Source: Alphaproteobacteria bacterium
GTDB lineage: Bacteria; Pseudomonadota; Alphaproteobacteria; Rickettsiales; UBA6187
Direction: 5' to 3'
NCBI GenBank assembly: GCA_024280585.1
Contig: JAJRPW010000194.1
Span: forward strand, 1-8,923
Length of the DNA stretch: 8,923 nt
A program made the position numbers and the translations under genes. The stretch's first letter is position 1, and every line of letters starts with the position of its first letter. Below are positions 6,111-8,923 of the stretch, piece after piece. Under the pieces are notes generated by a model. That model was not told the DNA's origin. It saw only the letters and a list, made by a program, of their open reading frames with translations, and did no database searches.

Positions 6111-7121
6111 GTGAAACTGAAAAAAACTTTAGAAAATACAAAAAATAACCCATTAGATGGCTTAAAAAGCCTTGTTTCAAAGGATCTTGAGCAGGTGGAT
6201 TCTCTAATATTTGGCATAATCGAAAATAAAATTGACCTGATTCCGGAAATATCAGGACATACTATATCCGCTGGCGGCAAAAGGCTTCGACCCGTTTTAA
6301 CCCTGGCATGTGCGAAAATGTGCAGATATGATGGCACAAGCCATATAGATTTGGCCGCAAGCGTTGAATTTATTCACACCGCAACTTTGCTGCATGACGA
6401 TGTGGTTGATAAAAGCGACTTGCGACGAGGTGAATCAACTGCAAATAATCTTTGGGGAAATAAAGAGAGTATTTTGGTCGGAGATTTTCTACTGGGAAAG
6501 GCCTTTCATTTGATGGGCGCGGCAAAATCACTGGAGATTTATAGAATTTTATCCAATGCCGCCGTGGTTATCTCCGAAGGTGAGGTGTTTCAGCTGGCTA
6601 TGACGGGAAATCTGGAATCTACAAAAAGCGATTATGTACAGATTATTTCGTCGAAAACGGCAGAATTATTTGCAGCCGCATGCCAAATTGCCCCTGTTTT
6701 GGCAGGAAAACCAGACGAACAGTCTTTTGCTCTGCGCGAATTTGGCTTAAATTTGGGAATTGCCTTCCAGATAGTAGATGACGCGCTGGATTATCGAGCA
6801 GATACAGCGGTTTTAGGTAAAAAAATCGGTGATGATTTTAGAGATAGGAAGGTTACATTGCCGGTTTTTCAGGCATATGAAAATGCATCACAAGACGAAC
6901 AGGAATTTTGGCAAAGAACAATAGGGCGGGGGGAAATAGCTGACGGAGATTTCGAAACTGCTCTAAAAATAATGGAGGATCGCTTCATTTTTGATAGTTG
7001 CATAAACGAAGCAAAGTCATATATCGAACAAGCGCAAGGAGCACTAAATTTATTCAAAGACTCTGAAATAAAAGAGCTGCTGATTGGTATTTTGGGTTTC
7101 GTTGTTGCAAGACAATCTTAA
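6111..7121 (+). CDS. ispB: Long-chain polyprenyl diphosphate synthase (octaprenyl diphosphate synthase class)
   Basis: A 336-residue trans-isoprenyl diphosphate synthase that adds isopentenyl units to an allylic primer to make the side chain of ubiquinone. Motifs in order: GGKRLRP (55-61), first Asp-rich motif HDDVVD (95-100), RRGE (105-108), KTAEL (182-186), second Asp-rich motif DDALD (223-227) and GDDFRDRK (240-247). The residue five before the first Asp is Ala91, a small residue as expected for long-chain products; octaprenyl versus decaprenyl cannot be settled. The start is GTG at 6111: an in-frame TAG at 6081-6083 limits upstream extension, no ATG lies between, and GGA at 6102-6104 is well spaced. 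It follows mazG by 53 bases with no terminator seen, and its 3' end overlaps the convergent gene by 4 bases. Confidence 0.94.
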   Translation: MKLKKTLENTKNNPLDGLKSLVSKDLEQVDSLIFGIIENKIDLIPEISGHTISAGGKRLRPVLTLACAKMCRYDGTSHIDLAASVEFIHTATLLHDDVVDKSDLRRGESTANNLWGNKESILVGDFLLGKAFHLMGAAKSLEIYRILSNAAVVISEGEVFQLAMTGNLESTKSDYVQIISSKTAELFAAACQIAPVLAGKPDEQSFALREFGLNLGIAFQIVDDALDYRADTAVLGKKIGDDFRDRKVTLPVFQAYENASQDEQEFWQRTIGRGEIADGDFETALKIMEDRFIFDSCINEAKSYIEQAQGALNLFKDSEIKELLIGILGFVVARQS

Positions 7122-7879
7122 AAAAGATCTATACCGTCATCATCACTTTTGTTATCATCAGCTGCATGACCATCTATGGAAAAGCCTAACTCCTCGGCAT
7201 TATCTATGTAACCATGCTCAACCAAATGATTAACAAATGATAATTGCAGTTCCCCAAGTCTGAATTTCTCCAAAAGTTTCTTGGCAAACTCTTTATCTAT
7301 CAGCTTTTTGCGCTCCTCTCGAGTTATATTTGGAATCGAATTTTCAATCTCTCTATCCAAATATTGTGCTATGGACCTCATAATATCAACAGTTATTACT
7401 ATATTTTGTGACACTCTATCCTGAAATTGCATCCCGACAACTATACGCGACACTTCCACGGTCATCTCTTCCAGTGCCTTATGGGCTTTTTTTAATTCTT
7501 TGTTAACATCTTTTTTCTGATTTTTTAAGGCCTGAGCAAGTTTATCCAGCTCTTTTGCCGATTTTTTATCCTTAGTATTTTTTGCCAAATCATGAATATA
7601 CGTAGTGATATTAACGATTTTTCCATCAATCTCAAGTTCATTAACCGCGTGATCAATTTGATCAAGCTCCTGGCCTATCTCCCGCGAATCCGAAGCTAAA
7701 ATACCAAAATGCTCACTAATATCATTCATACTACTTTCAAGTAATTCGTTAATTTTAGGCAGCTGTTCGGACAAAACTTCAGTGGAACAAATCTGAGACT
7801 CAGAAATGCTAAGCCACTCTTTTAGCAGTATAAGAGCCGTTGCTGCGTTTTGTATTGAATTTTTTTTTGTCTCTTTCAT
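7118..7879 (-). CDS. Coiled-coil protein with CheZ-like FQDxxxQ motif, possible CheY-P phosphatase-like protein
   Basis: A 253-residue soluble, strongly helical and charged protein; no signal peptide or membrane segment. Long heptad-like helices cover about 35-175, with a very Lys-rich stretch at 100-135. In the middle is VVGMQFQDRVSQNI (147-160). Its Asp154 and Gln158 have the same spacing as Asp143 and Gln147 of the E. coli CheZ catalytic motif FQDLTGQ. The extreme C-terminus is acidic and ends DDDGIDLF, resembling the CheZ tail (DDLLDSLGF) and FliM N-terminal CheY-binding peptides. FQDR-SQ motifs also occur in other chemotaxis-related helical proteins, so the match alone does not prove phosphatase activity. 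No other chemotaxis gene is in the window. The ATG (7877-7879) has only a weak Shine-Dalgarno. It is divergent from ftsZ and convergent with ispB. Confidence 0.6.
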   Translation of the reverse strand: MKETKKNSIQNAATALILLKEWLSISESQICSTEVLSEQLPKINELLESSMNDISEHFGILASDSREIGQELDQIDHAVNELEIDGKIVNITTYIHDLAKNTKDKKSAKELDKLAQALKNQKKDVNKELKKAHKALEEMTVEVSRIVVGMQFQDRVSQNIVITVDIMRSIAQYLDREIENSIPNITREERKKLIDKEFAKKLLEKFRLGELQLSFVNHLVEHGYIDNAEELGFSIDGHAADDNKSDDDGIDLF

Positions 7880-8144
7880 GGTTTATCATATCTTTGTATT
7901 ATTCAACCTTAGGAAGAAAAACTATATCATAATTTAAATTATGCAAGCTATTTTTTTTATATCTGATTTTGAAAAAAATGATCAAATTATTACTTGATTT
8001 ATTCATATAAAATATTAAATATACAACATATGGTATTTTTTTTGATAAATTTGAAAAAAAAGTAAAATAAATGTTGGAATAACCTGTAATTAATGCTTTA
8101 CTTAGGTTGTTAAATTAAAAGTTGATATAGTTAGGAGTAGATTT
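7880..8144. other. 265-base AT-rich divergent intergenic region
   Basis: This spacer between the CheZ-like gene and ftsZ is about 19% GC by hand count, far below the flanking genes. It contains no convincing ORF. It holds an extended -10 element and a palindrome on the CheZ-like side (7921-7943) and two T-tract/A-tract inverted units (7951-7978 and 8036-8061). The ftsZ promoter must lie here; several weak candidates exist (for example TTGATT at 7994), but none is clear enough to place. Confidence 0.7.
7921..7943 (-). promoter_or_regulatory. Extended -10 element with adjoining 16-bp palindrome (possible operator)
   Basis: On the minus strand TGATATAGT (7929-7921) fits an extended -10 promoter, about 42 bases upstream of the CheZ-like ATG; the -35 position (AGCTTG) is poor, as often seen with extended -10 promoters. 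Directly upstream and overlapping its TG is CATAATTTAAATTATG (7928-7943), a perfect 16-base palindrome that fills almost the whole spacer. A dimeric regulator could bind there. The sequence is certain; the function is inferred. Confidence 0.4.
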
Positions 8145-8923
8145 ATGACGTTAAATATCCAATTGCCTGAAAGCAATGTTTTAAAACCACAAATTACTGT
8201 ATTTGGGGTTGGCGGTGCGGGCTGTAATGCTACCAATAATATGATCAAGGAAAACCTTGAAGGCGCAAATTTTGTTGTTGCAAATACCGATGCACAGGCA
8301 TTGTCAAATTCAGTGTCGGAAAAACGTATACAGTTGGGGCAGGTTACAACACAAGGTTTGGGGGCCGGCGCTTCACCTGAGGTTGGGAAAGCTGCAGCAG
8401 AAGAGGCTATTGATGAAATAAATGAGTATCTCGAAGGAAGTAATATGGTTTTTATTACTGCTGGAATGGGCGGTGGTACAGGAACAGGCGCGGCTCCCGT
8501 TATTGCACGAGCGGCGCGCGAGCAGGGCATATTAACAGTCGGAGTTGTCACAAAACCATTTCATTTTGAAGGGCCAAGGCGGATGCGTGTGGCCGAAGAA
8601 GGGCTGGAGGAGCTACAAAAACATGTGGATACCTTGATAATTATTCCTAACCAGAATTTATTTAGAATTGCCAATGAAAAAACCACGTTTTCTGATGCGT
8701 TTACACTTGCTGATGATGTTTTACATTCAGGTGTGAGGGGCGTAACGGATTTACTGATTATGCCCGGCTTGATAAATCTTGATTTTGCCGATGTTCGCGC
8801 TGTTATGATGGAAATGGGCAAGGCAATGATGGGAACTGGCGAGGCAGAGGGTGAAAGGCGCGCTCAAGAGGCTGCAGAGGCCGCGATATCTAACCCGCTT
8901 TTGGATAATGTATCGATGAAGGG
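8145..8923 (+). CDS. ftsZ: Cell division GTPase FtsZ, N-terminal part (3' end outside window)
   Basis: The first 259 residues of FtsZ, the tubulin-like GTPase that assembles the Z-ring at the division site. It starts at ATG 8145 with AGGAG at 8133-8137, 7 bases upstream. Visible landmarks: VFGVGGAGCNA near residue 19, NTDAQAL, the tubulin signature GGGTGTGAAPVIA (T4 loop), the TKPFHFEG strand, NQNLFR, and the T7 loop LINLDFADV with the catalytic Asp of the NxDxAD pattern. The frame stays open to the window end at NPLLDNVSMK. The short N-terminal extension before the GTPase core is normal. The wording of the GVRGVTDLLIMPGL and GTGEAEGE blocks is alphaproteobacterial in style. No ftsA, ftsQ or ddl lies upstream; instead there is a divergent gene. 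Confidence 0.97.
   Translation, partial: MTLNIQLPESNVLKPQITVFGVGGAGCNATNNMIKENLEGANFVVANTDAQALSNSVSEKRIQLGQVTTQGLGAGASPEVGKAAAEEAIDEINEYLEGSNMVFITAGMGGGTGTGAAPVIARAAREQGILTVGVVTKPFHFEGPRRMRVAEEGLEELQKHVDTLIIIPNQNLFRIANEKTTFSDAFTLADDVLHSGVRGVTDLLIMPGLINLDFADVRAVMMEMGKAMMGTGEAEGERRAQEAAEAAISNPLLDNVSMK

Noticed and set aside
8036..8061. T8/A8 inverted repeat as an intrinsic terminator
   Set aside because: The stem has no GC pairs and lies upstream of ftsZ between divergent genes, where no transcript needs to end.
8090..8118. TTAA repeats as a CtrA-binding site upstream of ftsZ
   Set aside because: The CtrA site needs two TTAA half-sites 7 bases apart; here the starts are 20 and 25 bases apart.
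8102..8821. Minus-strand open frames opposite ftsZ
   Set aside because: They are antisense to FtsZ, which is certain.

Overview
The window looks like a stretch of AT-rich chromosome from an alphaproteobacterium. The best lineage evidence is the partial FtsZ, whose T7-loop region and tail resemble alphaproteobacterial FtsZ; the 'aspartate aminotransferase family' class III enzyme and the long-chain polyprenyl diphosphate synthase fit the same group. This is judged from recalled family resemblance, not a search. No mobile element, CRISPR array, tRNA or rRNA gene was seen, and every large reading frame is intact apart from the two cut by the window ends.

Left part (1-2868): the 3' end of metE (cobalamin-independent methionine synthase) on the plus strand, then three minus-strand genes: an unrecognised 68-residue ORF with its own promoter-like sequence, a PabA/TrpG-type glutamine amidotransferase, and a class III aminotransferase. 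The last two are only 18 bases apart and probably co-transcribed from a promoter near 2841-2868.

Middle part (2900-7121): a plus-strand run starting at a good sigma-70-like promoter (2900-2929) and encoding ExbB, two tandem ExbD proteins, TonB, MazG and, after a 53-base gap, a polyprenyl diphosphate synthase of the IspB class. The first four would form a complete inner-membrane energy-transduction machine driving TonB-dependent outer-membrane receptors. The second ExbD has Asn where the proton-carrying transmembrane Asp should be. exbD2/tonB and tonB/mazG overlap as ATGA, which suggests translational coupling.

Right part (7118-8923): a minus-strand coiled-coil protein meets the polyprenyl synthase tail to tail with overlapping stop codons. 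It carries a FQDRVSQ motif and an acidic C-terminal peptide that recall the CheY phosphatase CheZ. It is divergent from ftsZ, which runs off the window. The 265-base divergent region is about 19% GC and holds a perfect 16-base palindrome next to an extended -10 element, plus two T-tract/A-tract inverted units. ftsZ has no ftsA directly upstream, so it is separated from the usual division cluster on this side.

No clearly new system was found. The most interesting leads are the Asp/Asn ExbD pair and the CheZ-like protein divergent from ftsZ.
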